Source: Arthrobacter globiformis (GTDB taxonomy: Bacteria > Actinomycetota > Actinomycetes > Actinomycetales > Micrococcaceae). Taken from it: DNA of 64,000 bases. A program made the translations under genes and the position numbers. The notes beneath the pieces were generated by a model. The model did not search any database, was not told where the DNA came from, and was given only the letters and a program-made list of their open reading frames with translations. The DNA lies in assembly GCF_030815865.1 (NCBI RefSeq), contig NZ_JAUSXI010000001.1, forward strand, positions 3,286,001 through 3,350,000, read 5' to 3'. The first letter of the stretch is position 1; each line of letters opens with the position of its first letter. Below are positions 30,456 through 41,389 of the stretch, one piece after another.

Positions 30456-31450
30456 CAGTTGCTCTCCTTCAGGGTGGCGGCTGGTTCACGGGTATCCCCG
30501 GAGAGCAGCAGGTACAGGGCGGCCATGCGGATCGACACGCCGTTCTTCACCTGCGCGAGCACCGTGGAACGGGGCGAATCGGCGGCGGCCGCGGAAATTT
30601 CCAGGCCCCGGTTCATGGGACCGGGGTGCATGATGATGGTGTCCTTCAGGCCCAGGCTGTCCAGCGCGCGGAGCCTGTTGTCGTCAAAGCCCCAGCGGCG
30701 GGAGTATTCGCGGGTGGACGGGAAGAACGAGGCGTTCATGCGTTCGCCCTGAACACGGAGCATCATCACCGCGTCGACGCCCTTTTCCAGGGTCTCGTCC
30801 ATGTCGTAGCTGATGCTGCAGGGCCAGCGTTCGACGCCGATGGGCAGCAGTGTGGGCGGCGCCACCAGGGTCACGTCGGCACCCAGCGTGCGCAGCAGCC
30901 AGACGTTGGACCGCGCCACGCGGGAGTGCAGGACATCGCCGGCGATGGCGACGCGCATGCCGCGCAGGTCCGCCCCCGTGGAGGGCAGGCCGGCGAGCTT
31001 GGTCCAGTGCCGCCGCATGGTGAACGCGTCCAGCAGCGCCTGGGTGGGGTGTTCGTGTGTGCCGTCGCCGGCGTTGATGACTGCGGCGTCAATCCAGTCG
31101 GTGGCAGCCAGCCGGTGCGGTGCACCGGAGGCCCAGTGGCGGATCACGACGGCGTCAGCACCCATGGCGGACAGCGTCTGGGCTGTGTCCTTGAGGGACT
31201 CGCCCTTGGAGACCGACGATCCCTTGGCGGCGAAGTTGATGACGTCCGCGGAGAGCCGCTTGGCTGCGGCTTCGAAGGAAATGCGGGTCCTGGTGGAATC
31301 CTCGAAGAAGAGGTTCACCACGGTCCGTCCGCGCAGGGCGGGGAGCTTCTTGACCTCGCGCTCCCCCACGGTCGACATTTCTTCGGCGGTGTCGAGGATG
31401 CGGACGGCGTTGGCCAGGCTGAGGTCTTCGGTGGAGAGCAGGTGCTTCAT
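30455..31450 (-). CDS. pyrB: Aspartate carbamoyltransferase, catalytic subunit
   Basis: This 331-residue enzyme joins carbamoyl phosphate to aspartate. The carbamoyl-phosphate site is [15 protein letters not shown] near residue 50, and the aspartate loop is in [16 protein letters not shown]. No regulatory PyrI subunit is present. The start overlaps pyrR by four bases, so PyrR and PyrB are made together. Confidence 0.97.
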   Translation of the reverse strand: MKHLLSTEDLSLANAVRILDTAEEMSTVGEREVKKLPALRGRTVVNLFFEDSTRTRISFEAAAKRLSADVINFAAKGSSVSKGESLKDTAQTLSAMGADAVVIRHWASGAPHRLAATDWIDAAVINAGDGTHEHPTQALLDAFTMRRHWTKLAGLPSTGADLRGMRVAIAGDVLHSRVARSNVWLLRTLGADVTLVAPPTLLPIGVERWPCSISYDMDETLEKGVDAVMMLRVQGERMNASFFPSTREYSRRWGFDDNRLRALDSLGLKDTIIMHPGPMNRGLEISAAAADSPRSTVLAQVKNGVSIRMAALYLLLSGDTREPAATLKESN

Positions 31451-32031
31451 GCGCCGCCCTCGATTACCACTTCGTTGACCGTTTGGCCGTCGACGGCGTC
31501 TGTCTCCTCGAGCCGGACCCGGACCTTTTCGGCGGAGGACGTGGGCAGGTTCTTACCCACGTGGTCGGCGCGGATGGGAAGTTCGCGGTGGCCCCGGTCG
31601 ATCAGGACGGCCAGGCGCACAATGCGCGGCCGGCCGAGGTCCACGAGTGCGTCCAGGGCGGCGCGGATGGTCCGGCCGGAGTACAGGACGTCGTCGATCA
31701 GCACGACAACCTTGTTGTCGATGCCCGTGAGCGGCAGCTGGGTGCGGTGCGGCGGCCTGGTGGGCTGGTGGGAAAGGTCATCCCGGAACATGGTGACGTC
31801 CAGCTGGCCGACGATGGCGGCGGCGTCCACGGAGGGATCGGCGGCGGCGATTTTCTGGGCGAGCCGGACGGCCAGCGGGTAGCCGCGGCGGGGAATGCCC
31901 AGCAGCACCAGGTCCTGGGAGCCCTTGTTAGCCTCGAGGATTTCATGGGCGATACGAGTGAGGGCACGGTCAATGTCCGCCTGGTTGAGAACAACCCTGG
32001 CCGGAACCGGTGCCTGCGTGACAGAAGTCAT
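31447..32031 (-). CDS. pyrR: PyrR bifunctional pyrimidine regulator / uracil phosphoribosyltransferase
   Basis: This 194-residue protein of the type I phosphoribosyltransferase fold has the PRPP loop [20 protein letters not shown]. PyrR binds pyr mRNA when UMP is high and lowers expression of the operon; in mycobacteria this acts on translation. The start at 32031 follows GGGGAGA. It heads the pyrR-B-C-x-carA-carB-pyrF operon. I could not recognise the PyrR binding loop with certainty in the leader, nor any terminator, so the mode of control is inferred. Confidence 0.95.
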   Translation of the reverse strand: MTSVTQAPVPARVVLNQADIDRALTRIAHEILEANKGSQDLVLLGIPRRGYPLAVRLAQKIAAADPSVDAAAIVGQLDVTMFRDDLSHQPTRPPHRTQLPLTGIDNKVVVLIDDVLYSGRTIRAALDALVDLGRPRIVRLAVLIDRGHRELPIRADHVGKNLPTSSAEKVRVRLEETDAVDGQTVNEVVIEGGA

Positions 32032-32059
32032 CGCTCGTCTCCCCTTTCCCCGCCTCACG

Positions 32060-32110
32060 GGACGGAATTAAAAAAGGAACATTTGCCTTCCAAAATTACC
32101 ACACAGGCGT
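32060..32110 (-). promoter_or_regulatory. AT-rich promoter region of the pyr operon
   Basis: The only AT-rich stretch upstream of pyrR holds TTGGAA, 16 bases and TTAATT on the minus strand, a fair promoter pair, about 40 bases before pyrR. It overlaps an inverted repeat GGAA-N8-TTCC. Confidence 0.35.
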
Positions 32111-32184
32111 CTGCCCCCGGCCCCGGCAGAGGGCGTCGTCCGTCACACCGCTGGGCGCTATACATCGCCACCAACTCCGGCGCT

Positions 32185-32212
32185 TTGTTGCCTACCGCGC
32201 GGCGCATAGGCT
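32185..32212 (+). promoter_or_regulatory. Candidate promoter of the prsW-like gene
   Basis: TTGTTG, 16 bases and TAGGCT form a promoter pair, with TAGGCT ending 7 bases before the ATG at 32220. No ribosome site is present, so the transcript is probably leaderless. Confidence 0.45.
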
Positions 32213-32219
32213 CGTGTCT

Positions 32220-33497
32220 ATGTCGATGAACCCGCAGCAGCCGCCTTCCGGCCCTGGCCGGAACCGCTCAGCCTGGAACCGGCCCGGGCACCAGTTCCAG
32301 GAACAGCCCGCGAATCCGAGCTGGATGGGCCACGTCCAGCCGCAGAACTACAGGCCGGCGCCGGGGCACAGCGGCGGCGCCGTGTCCCAGGTCATCCCGG
32401 AGGCCGCATCAACTGTTGCCGCCCGCCCGGGGGCAGGGACGCTGGGACTCGTGGTGGGCGGCGGGATCCTTGCCTTCGTCAGCCTATTCCTCGTGGTGCC
32501 GTTCCTCCTGTCGAGCACCGGCGTCACCGGCTTCTTCATCGGTTTTGTTGCGTCCCTCATCCCGCTGGCGGCTGTGCTGTTCGCCGTCGCCGTCATTGAC
32601 CGCTGGGAACCCGAGCCAAAGCGCCTGCTGCTGTTTGCCTTCACCTGGGGCGCTGCCGTCTCCATTGCCGTAACGCTGCTTATCCAGCCGGTCTTCGCCC
32701 TTGCGGCCCCGGCCACCGACGAGGCGTCCTTCCGCGATTTCATGACCACCGTGCAGGCGCCCGTGGTGGAGGAATTCGCGAAGTCACTGGGCCTGCTGCT
32801 GCTTCTCCTTTTCGCCCGCCGCAACTTTGACGGCCCCGTGGACGGCGTGGTGTTTGCCTTCACCATCGCGGGCGGCTTCGCCTTCACCGAGAACATCCTG
32901 TACTTCGGCCGGGCGATCGCCGAGTCCAGCACACCCGGCAGCGACCTTGTCCAGATCTTCTTCCTGCGCGGGGTGATGTCGCCATTTGCGCACGCCATCT
33001 TCACCGGGACCACGGGCCTGATCATGGGGCTGGCCGCGCGACGCTGGCATTCCGGCGTCTCCGTGCTCGCATTCTTCGTGGGCCTGGTTCCCGCCATGAT
33101 CCTGCACAACAGGTGGAACAGCATGGGACAGGATTTCCTCGCCCAGTACGTGCTGGTGCAGGTCCCGATTTTCCTGCTCGCCGTGGCCTGCATCGTGGTG
33201 CTGCGGGTCGCGGAGACGCGCCTCACCCGGCAGCGCCTCCAGGAGTACGCCGCCGCGGGGTGGTTCGCGCCGGCCGAGGTGGAGCTGCTGTCCACTCCCG
33301 GAGGCCGCCGGCAGGCTGTGCGCTGGGCGGGCTCCTACAACCGGGGCGATCAGATGAAGGAGTTCGTCAAGGCGGCGACGCGCCTGGCATTCACCCGGCA
33401 GCGTATCCTCAGCGGCAGGGATGTGCCGGCCCACCAGCAGGACGAGGTGCAGCAGTTGCGCCACCTGACCGAACTTAGGGCTGCCGTCCATCAGTAA
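32220..33497 (+). CDS. PrsW-family intramembrane metalloprotease
   Basis: This 425-residue membrane protein has a Pro/Gln-rich N-terminal tail of about 60 residues, then about eight membrane helices. PrsW/CPBP-type catalytic motifs are present: VVEEFAKSLG, GFAFTENI and SPFAHAIFTG. PrsW cleaves the anti-sigma factor RsiW in Bacillus; the target here is unknown and no anti-sigma gene is near. I prefer the ATG at 32220 over the GTG at 32214 because the -10 box ends 7 bases before it. It converges on nusB, with a perfect terminator between. Confidence 0.88.
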   Translation: MSMNPQQPPSGPGRNRSAWNRPGHQFQEQPANPSWMGHVQPQNYRPAPGHSGGAVSQVIPEAASTVAARPGAGTLGLVVGGGILAFVSLFLVVPFLLSSTGVTGFFIGFVASLIPLAAVLFAVAVIDRWEPEPKRLLLFAFTWGAAVSIAVTLLIQPVFALAAPATDEASFRDFMTTVQAPVVEEFAKSLGLLLLLLFARRNFDGPVDGVVFAFTIAGGFAFTENILYFGRAIAESSTPGSDLVQIFFLRGVMSPFAHAIFTGTTGLIMGLAARRWHSGVSVLAFFVGLVPAMILHNRWNSMGQDFLAQYVLVQVPIFLLAVACIVVLRVAETRLTRQRLQEYAAAGWFAPAEVELLSTPGGRRQAVRWAGSYNRGDQMKEFVKAATRLAFTRQRILSGRDVPAHQQDEVQQLRHLTELRAAVHQ

Positions 33498-33524
33498 GGT
33501 CCGGTCCAACAGCATCCGGAGATG

Positions 33525-33562
33525 CAGGAAGCCCCTGCCGGGTACCCGGCAGGGGCTTCCTG
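33525..33562. terminator. Bidirectional terminator between prsW-like gene and nusB
   Basis: A perfect 38-bp palindrome centred on GGTACC; each arm contains GGAAGCCCCTGCCGG. It lies between convergent stops and is the likely end of both transcripts. Confidence 0.85.
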
Positions 33563-33575
33563 TGTATTACTCAGC

Positions 33576-33986
33576 TCAGGCGAGCAGGGACGGCTTCAGC
33601 TGCTGAAGGCGTCCCAGGAGGCCGTTGATGAACGACGGCGACTCGTCGGTGGAGAGCGTCTTGGCCAGAGCGACAGCTTCGCTGACGGCGACGCCGTCGG
33701 GAACGTCGTCGTTGTAGAGCAGCTCCCAGGTGCCGATCCGCAGGATGGTGCGGTCTACAGACGGCATCCGCTCAAGGGTCCAGCCCTGCGAGTAGGTCTC
33801 CAGGAATTCGTCGATGGTGGCCTGCATCGACACCACGCCTTCAACGATCTCGAGGGTGTACGGATTGACGATCTGGTCGGTCCTCTCGCGGCGCGCACGC
33901 AGCACGTCGAAGGCCGAGACAGAGCGCTGCTCGGCTTCGAAGAGGACCTCGAGAGCCCTGTTACGGGCTTTACCGCGGGCGCTCAC
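33576..33986 (-). CDS. nusB: Transcription antitermination factor NusB
   Basis: This 136-residue all-helical protein joins NusE (S10) on boxA RNA and supports rRNA antitermination. The family core shows ARNRALEVLFEAEQRS at the start and ILRIGTWELLYNDDVPDGVA later, then FINGLLGRLQ. It follows efp with overlapping stop and start codons. Confidence 0.96.
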   Translation of the reverse strand: MSARGKARNRALEVLFEAEQRSVSAFDVLRARRERTDQIVNPYTLEIVEGVVSMQATIDEFLETYSQGWTLERMPSVDRTILRIGTWELLYNDDVPDGVAVSEAVALAKTLSTDESPSFINGLLGRLQQLKPSLLA

Positions 33987-34549
33987 TAGTCGTTAACCCG
34001 GCCCAGGTAGCTGCCGTCACGGGTGTCGACCTTGACCTTGGTGTTGTTCTCGACGAACAGGGGCACCTGGATCTCGTAACCCGTCTCCAGGGTTGCGGGC
34101 TTGGTGCCGGCGGAGGAGCGGTCGCCCTGCAGGCCCGGCTCGGTGTAGGTGATTTCAAGGACAACGCTCGGCGGCAGCTCGATGTACAGCGGGTTGCCTT
34201 CGTGGATGGCGATGTTGACCATCTGGTTTTCCAGCATGAAGTTGGTGGCATCGCCCACCGTGGCGCCGGAAACGGTGATCTGGTCGTAGTCCTGCGTGTC
34301 CATGAAGACGAAGTCGGCGCCGTCCTGGTACAGGTACTGGTAGTCGCGGCGGTCCACGGTGGCGGTCTCGATCTTGAGCCCGGCATTGAAGGTCTTGTCG
34401 ACGACCTTGCCGGACATGACGTTGCGCATCTTGGTGCGCACGAACGCGCCGCCCTTGCCCGGCTTGACGTGCTGGAACTCGATGACGTTCCAGAGCTGGC
34501 CCTCAAGCTTCAGGACGGTTCCGTTCTTGATGTCGTTTGTGGTTGCCAC
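33986..34549 (-). CDS. efp: Elongation factor P
   Basis: This 187-residue protein rescues ribosomes stalled at polyproline. The KOW-like N-terminal domain has the modifiable-loop segment [17 protein letters not shown] near residue 30, and the C-terminal OB domain ends [15 protein letters not shown]. The loop is PGKGG with Lys at the tip. Several Pro-rich proteins in this window (HNH tail, MltG, the MHS transporter) could be clients. Confidence 0.97.
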   Translation of the reverse strand: MATTNDIKNGTVLKLEGQLWNVIEFQHVKPGKGGAFVRTKMRNVMSGKVVDKTFNAGLKIETATVDRRDYQYLYQDGADFVFMDTQDYDQITVSGATVGDATNFMLENQMVNIAIHEGNPLYIELPPSVVLEITYTEPGLQGDRSSAGTKPATLETGYEIQVPLFVENNTKVKVDTRDGSYLGRVND

Positions 34550-34726
34550 TGGTTTCCTCTGGTTGTGTCTGACTGGTCCTGGCTGCCAGCTGTTATATCA
34601 AGCAGGCATGCCGATCGGCGCGCCAGCGTGTACTTATCAAAAATCCAGAAACCATTCTATCGGAAAAGGCAGGCACGGTTTCCGGGGCGGCCTGGCGGCG
34701 CGGCCGGAGGACCAGTCCGGCGGCGG

Positions 34727-35244
34727 TCAGGAGGCCAGTTCGAGCACGTCCCGCGCCCGCTGCAGCGCCACCGTTGAGGAATAGATGAGGGCCGCATCGG
34801 CGGACTGGGCAACTCGCAGGTTCAGCGCCCGGGCGAAGGATTCCACCGCGGCACCGATGTTGCCTGCGGCGAACTGGGTCCGGCCAAGGCACTGGTGCGC
34901 CAGGGCCTCGTTAGCCGTTCCGTGCGCCTCGCCGAGGAGCTGCCGGAAGAGTTCAATGGCGCGGTCGTAGCGGTGGGCCACGCGCAGGACATCCGCCTCG
35001 TAGGCCCGAAGCCGGAACGACTCGGGGTCCTTGTAGCGGGCCTCTGCCAGCAGTTCGGCAGCGTCCGCGGCGTGCCCCTCCACGAGCAGCACCAGGACCC
35101 GGTCAGCGGGGTCCGTTGTTGCCGCAAGCGCGGCGGCGCATGCCTCTTCACTGATAATTTCAGGAAGCAGCGATTCCGGGTTGACCCGGATCCCCGGGAA
35201 GCCGGCGTCGGGCCATTCGATTGTTCCGGCCTGGTCGTCGCGCA

Positions 35245-35245
<1 letters not shown>
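34727..35245 (-). CDS. TPR-like protein between aroB and efp
   Basis: This 172-residue soluble protein has helical repeats of the tetratricopeptide type in its C-terminal two thirds (RYDRAIELFRQLLGEAHG; HQCLGRTQFAAGNIGAAVES), probably a protein-binding scaffold. Its ATG overlaps the aroB stop by one base. Its role is not known. A 177-base gap to efp, without clear features, follows. Confidence 0.8.
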
Positions 35246-36970
<1,725 letters not shown>

Positions 36971-36971
<1 letters not shown>

Positions 36972-38170
36972 TAGAGTCCGATCGTATCCAGCGACGCCGG
37001 AATGCTCTCGAGGTAGCCCCTGATGTTCCGGGCCGTCTCGGCTACGGAGTCGCCGCCGAACTTTTCGGTCACGGCCTCGGCCAGGACCAGCGCAACCATG
37101 GCCTCCGCCACCACACCGGCAGCCGGAACCGCACAGACGTCCGAGCGCTGGTGGTGGGCCTTGGCCGCCTCACCGGTGCTGATGTCGATGGTCTTCAGAG
37201 CGCGCGGCACGGTGGCGATGGGCTTCATGGCGGCCCGGACGCGCAGGACGTCGCCGATGCTCATGCCACCTTCGATGCCGCCGGCGCGGTTGCTGGTGCG
37301 GATGATCCTGCCGTCAGCTTCCTTGACGATCTCGTCGTGGGCGGCGGACCCGCGGCGTGCGGCGGTGAGGAAACCGTCGCCCACCTCAACGCCCTTGATG
37401 GCCTGAATGCCCATGAGGGCGGCGGCCAGGCGGGAATCGAGGCGGCGGTCCCAGTGGACGTAGCTGCCGAGTCCCGGGGGCAGGCCGTAGGCAAGCACCT
37501 CCACCACGCCCCCGAGGGTTTCGCCTTCCTTGTGGGCGGCGTCCACCTCCGCAACCATGGCGTCGGACGTTTCCCGGTCGAAGCAGCGCAGCGGATCGGC
37601 GTCGAGCGCGATCACGTTGTCCGGCACCGGCAGCGGCCGGCCCTCGGGAACGGTCACGCTGGCGATGGAGACAGTGTGGCTGACAAGCTCAATGCCCAGG
37701 TGCTTCAGGAACTGGGCGGCAACGGTGCCCATGGCAACACGCGTAGCGGTTTCCCGGGCGCTGGCGCGCTCAAGCACGGGACGGGCCTCGTCGAAGCCGT
37801 ACTTCTGCATGCCGGTAAAGTCGGCGTGTCCCGGGCGCGGCCGGGTCAGCGGGGCGTTGCGGGCCTGTCCCGCGAGTTCCTCAGGATCCACGGGGTCGGC
37901 TGACATGATCTGTTCCCACTTGGGCCATTCGGTGTTGCCCACCTGGATGGCGACGGGGCCGCCTTGGGTGATGCCATGGCGGACACCGCCGAGTATCGTG
38001 ACGACGTCCTGCTCAAACTTCATCCGTGCCCCGCGGCCGTAGCCGAGCCGCCGGCGGGCAAGGGCATCGGCGATCTGCCCGCTGGTGAGTTCAACACCTG
38101 CGGGGACGCCTTCAATAATTCCGACCAGTGCCGGGCCATGGGATTCACCGGCGGTCAACCAACGCAACAT
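36971..38170 (-). CDS. aroC: Chorismate synthase
   Basis: This FMN-dependent enzyme of 399 residues makes chorismate from EPSP. It begins [20 protein letters not shown] and has the family motifs [11 protein letters not shown] and [21 protein letters not shown] chose the ATG at 38170, where the family starts; the frame is open for 21 more codons into aroE. There are 26 bases between the aroE stop and this start. Confidence 0.97.
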
Positions 38171-38196
38171 ATAAACCATCCTGCCATGTCTGGCGG

Positions 38197-39057
38197 TCAG
38201 GACACCCGCCGGGGTGCCCCGACTGCGTCGCACATCACATCTATGACGTCGGCACTGCCGGCCTCTGCCAGGCCGGTGAAATGCCGGACCTGCTCCACCG
38301 CCTGGTAGAGCAGCATCTCAAGGCCGGGAACCACTGTTCCTCCGCCGGCGTGCCAGGCAGCGGCAATCCGGCTGGGCCAGGGGTCGTAGGCGACGTCCAG
38401 CAGGACACCGTCAGTGCGCCGTCCCAGCGCTTCCAGCTCTGCCGCCATCCCGTCGGCCGCCCGCGGCGGCAGCGTGGAGATTACGACGCCGGCACCGGCC
38501 ATCGCTTCGACCGCACCTTCGAGGGCATGGACGGTGATGTCCATGCCGAGACCGGCGGCTGCGGCCTTGGCTTCTTCAGCCCGGGCGGTGTTCCGGACGT
38601 ACAGGTCCACAGACACGGCCCCGAGCTCCTGCAGGGCCGCCACTGCCGCGGCTGCAGTTCCGCCGCCGCCAAGAATCACACCCGCGGGGGCGTCACTGGC
38701 CCCGGCGTTGCGGAGGGCGTAGACGATCCCCGCGACGTCGGTGTTGTAACCGATGCGCCGGGCGGCCTCCCCTGCACCTTCGAACACCACGGTGTTGATG
38801 ACGCCCAGGATCCGGGCCACGCCGCGGATCTCGTCCACCTCGGAGACCATGGCCTTCTTCAGCGGCATGGTGACGGACAGTCCCCGCCAGCCGGCTTCGG
38901 CACGGACGGAGTCCATGAACGCCGGCAGCGACTCTTCGGTCACATCGATGGCGCTGTAGCCGATGTCCGCACCGAGCCGCGCGTAGGCGGCAAGGTGGAG
39001 CGCCGGTGACTTCGAATGGCCGATGGGGTGCCCCAGGACGGCTGCCCGCAGGCTCAT
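38197..39057 (-). CDS. aroE: Shikimate dehydrogenase
   Basis: This 286-residue enzyme reduces 3-dehydroshikimate with NADPH. The substrate site is [13 protein letters not shown] near residue 9, the catalytic Lys is in TMPLKKAM, and the nucleotide loop is [15 protein letters not shown]. The ATG overlaps the mltG stop (ATGA). In actinobacteria this shorter mltG-aroE-aroC order is common. Confidence 0.95.
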   Translation of the reverse strand: MSLRAAVLGHPIGHSKSPALHLAAYARLGADIGYSAIDVTEESLPAFMDSVRAEAGWRGLSVTMPLKKAMVSEVDEIRGVARILGVINTVVFEGAGEAARRIGYNTDVAGIVYALRNAGASDAPAGVILGGGGTAAAAVAALQELGAVSVDLYVRNTARAEEAKAAAAGLGMDITVHALEGAVEAMAGAGVVISTLPPRAADGMAAELEALGRRTDGVLLDVAYDPWPSRIAAAWHAGGGTVVPGLEMLLYQAVEQVRHFTGLAEAGSADVIDVMCDAVGAPRRVS

Positions 39058-40787
39058 ACGCAACGGCCCGGGTTGGCCTCGCACCAAGCGTTGTACTGCT
39101 CGACGTAGCCGTTGTGCTCGGCGAGCGTCTTGGAGAACTTCGTCTCCTTGGTGTCGAGGTTGATGGTCACCCAGTACAGGTAATCGTTGTTGTTCGGCTT
39201 GGCCGCCGCGTCGATGGCATTCTTGCCCGGCGATCCGATGGGCCCGGCGGGCAGGCCCTGGATGGCGTACGTGTTGTACGGGTTGGACTTGTCGGCCTTC
39301 TCGGCCTCGTCGATGTGGAAGGTCTTCTTGCCCAGGCCGTACGTCACTGTGGCGTCCGACTGGATCAGGCCATTGGTTTCCGTGTTGGTGGGCTTCAGCC
39401 GGTTGTAGATGGCCCCCGCCACGTCCTTGTACTCGGCCTGGCCGCCCTCTGCCTGCACGATGCTGGCAACGGTCACGGCGTCATACTGCTTGGCGGGGTC
39501 CGTGACGCCCTGTGCCTTCAGTTCATCCTGAGTGGCCTTCACCAGCTTGGTGAGGATCTCCCTGGCGGTGGTTCCCAGCGGGAAACGGTACTCCCCCGGC
39601 GCCAGGAACCCTTCCAGGTTCTTCGCCTTGGCCGTCAGTCCGAACTGCTTGGGCGAGTCGCTGAGCGCCTTTAGCTGCGCCAGCGAAAGACCGGAGCCCT
39701 CCGAGATCGCCTGCAGGGATTCATCGATCCGCAGGCCAGCGCTGAGGGCGAAGTACATCACCTTCGCCTGTCCCTCGTTGAGAAGTACGGAGACGGCGTC
39801 GGAGTTCTTCATTTCCTGTTTGAAGTCGTACTCCCCCGGCGACAGGGTGCCGCCGGAGGCAGTCAGGGCTACCATGAAGGTTTCGGCGTTGGCCACCACC
39901 TTCGCGTCTTCCAGCTTGGCCGCAACGGACACCGGACCTTCGCCCGGGTCGACCGATACCTTGACCTGGCCGGTGCCGGGGCCGGGGAAGTCGGCAGGCT
40001 TGTCGTTCCCCAGCAGCGGTTTCAGGAACTGCGCCCCGACGACGGTGGCAGTGACGAACAGCGCGAGCGTCAGCAGCAGCGCCACGAGGCGGCGCCGGCG
40101 CCGGACTTTCTTGGATGGCCGGGCCACCGTGGCTACGTCTTCGGCACCGGCCAGGAGCTGATGCCCCACGGCCTGTTGCTCGTAGTGCTCATGGTCCTCG
40201 TAGGTGTCGTGGCCTACTGCGTCGTGGTGGATGTCATAGTGGTGGCCATCCTCATGGTGGACGCCTCCCTGAGGCTCATGGTGGCCACCCGCGAATTCCG
40301 CAAAGTGCGGCGCGTCTTCGGACTGGACGCCGTGAACCGCGGATGCCGCTTCCCCGTGTGTGGCAGCAGGGCCCGTTTGCACGGCTGCTTCCCCATGTTC
40401 GGCGGGGTCGTGGATGGCCGGCGGAACCGGCGGAGCGTCGGGAACCTCGGCGGCGGGAACAGCCTGGGCAGGGGGAACCTGGGCGTCAGGAATGTGAACT
40501 TCCGGGACAGGGGATGCGGCGCGAACGGCCACCGGAGGTGTAGCTATTGCCGCAGTCCGGGCACCATCTGAACCGGAAGCAGTGTCCGAAGCCGAAGCCT
40601 CGGTCCGCTGTGCGGCGCCCACTCCAACGTGCACCTCTTCACCGGTCTCGTAGGCCTGCTCGGGCACGGCACCGCCGGACTCGGCGGTGACGGACTTCTC
40701 GCGGGCGCGGATCTCCTTGCGTGTCAGGGGCCGTCCGGCGTCCGCGAAGGGGTCGCCGGAGGAGTCGTCGCTATTGACCGGGCTCAC
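39054..40787 (-). CDS. mltG: Endolytic murein transglycosylase MltG, with a long His-rich cytoplasmic extension
   Basis: This 577-residue protein cuts nascent peptidoglycan strands outside the membrane. Residues 1-225 are disordered, Ala/Pro/Glu-rich, with a His-rich tract at about 168-209 (GGHHEPQGGVHHEDGHHYD). A basic stretch (KKVRRRRR) and one membrane helix (233-255) follow. The YceG domain contains the catalytic Glu in ASIVQAEGGQAEY and ends in the typical GLPAGPIGSPG. The GTG start overlaps the ruvX stop. Confidence 0.94.
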   Translation of the reverse strand: MSPVNSDDSSGDPFADAGRPLTRKEIRAREKSVTAESGGAVPEQAYETGEEVHVGVGAAQRTEASASDTASGSDGARTAAIATPPVAVRAASPVPEVHIPDAQVPPAQAVPAAEVPDAPPVPPAIHDPAEHGEAAVQTGPAATHGEAASAVHGVQSEDAPHFAEFAGGHHEPQGGVHHEDGHHYDIHHDAVGHDTYEDHEHYEQQAVGHQLLAGAEDVATVARPSKKVRRRRRLVALLLTLALFVTATVVGAQFLKPLLGNDKPADFPGPGTGQVKVSVDPGEGPVSVAAKLEDAKVVANAETFMVALTASGGTLSPGEYDFKQEMKNSDAVSVLLNEGQAKVMYFALSAGLRIDESLQAISEGSGLSLAQLKALSDSPKQFGLTAKAKNLEGFLAPGEYRFPLGTTAREILTKLVKATQDELKAQGVTDPAKQYDAVTVASIVQAEGGQAEYKDVAGAIYNRLKPTNTETNGLIQSDATVTYGLGKKTFHIDEAEKADKSNPYNTYAIQGLPAGPIGSPGKNAIDAAAKPNNNDYLYWVTINLDTKETKFSKTLAEHNGYVEQYNAWCEANPGRCV

Positions 40788-41383
40788 TGTAGCTTTCCAT
40801 CCTCTGAAGATCGTGTTTCCTTTTCCGGGTCAGGCCGTTCAGCAGTATCTGCGGCGGCGTGTCCGGGCAGCCCCGCACGGGGAAGCGCGCGCACACGGCT
40901 CCCCACATCCGTTCCCCTGGCTTTTTGCATGTCGATGGCGTGCTGCAAGATTCCCGCAGCCGCAACCTGATCCACCACTTTACGGTGATTTTTGCTGCTC
41001 ATGCCAGCTTCGTGGAGGTTGCGGTGGGCCGTGACGGTGCTGAGCCGTTCGTCAACCAGGTGTACCGGGACGTCCGAACCGGCTCGCTCCAGCTCGTCAG
41101 CCAGCAGCTGTGCGTACTCCGTGGCCATGCGGGCTGAGGCGTGTTCCTCGCCTTTCATGGTCCGTGGCAGGCCCACAAATATCTGCACGGCTCCCCGGTC
41201 CGACGCCAGGGTGGCAATGACCCGGATATCCGAATTCTTCTTGGGATTCCGGTCCAGCGTCTTCAGCGGTGTGGCCAGGATCTCGTCCCGGTCGCAGATG
41301 GCGACGCCGACGCGGACGGTCCCCACATCCACCCCCAGTTTGATGCCCCGGGGGTGGACGTGCGGCTCAGCAGAAGAAGTCAC
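40784..41383 (-). CDS. ruvX: RuvX/YqgF-type Holliday junction resolvase homologue
   Basis: This 199-residue protein of the RNase H fold has acidic residues in GVDVGTVRVGVAICDRDE and LVDERLSTVTAHRN. YqgF family members act in pre-16S rRNA processing and, in mycobacteria, as junction resolvases. It has an extra 45-residue Arg- and Glu-rich tail. It starts 6 bases after alaS, in the usual actinobacterial order alaS-ruvX-mltG. Confidence 0.93.
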   Translation of the reverse strand: MTSSAEPHVHPRGIKLGVDVGTVRVGVAICDRDEILATPLKTLDRNPKKNSDIRVIATLASDRGAVQIFVGLPRTMKGEEHASARMATEYAQLLADELERAGSDVPVHLVDERLSTVTAHRNLHEAGMSSKNHRKVVDQVAAAGILQHAIDMQKARGTDVGSRVRALPRAGLPGHAAADTAERPDPEKETRSSEDGKLQ

Positions 41384-41389
41384 GGTTTG

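Noticed and set aside
32032..32219. Terminator-type attenuator in the pyrR leader
   Set aside because: No stem with a U-run or leader peptide is seen. PyrR may act on translation, but no anti-binding loop could be assigned.
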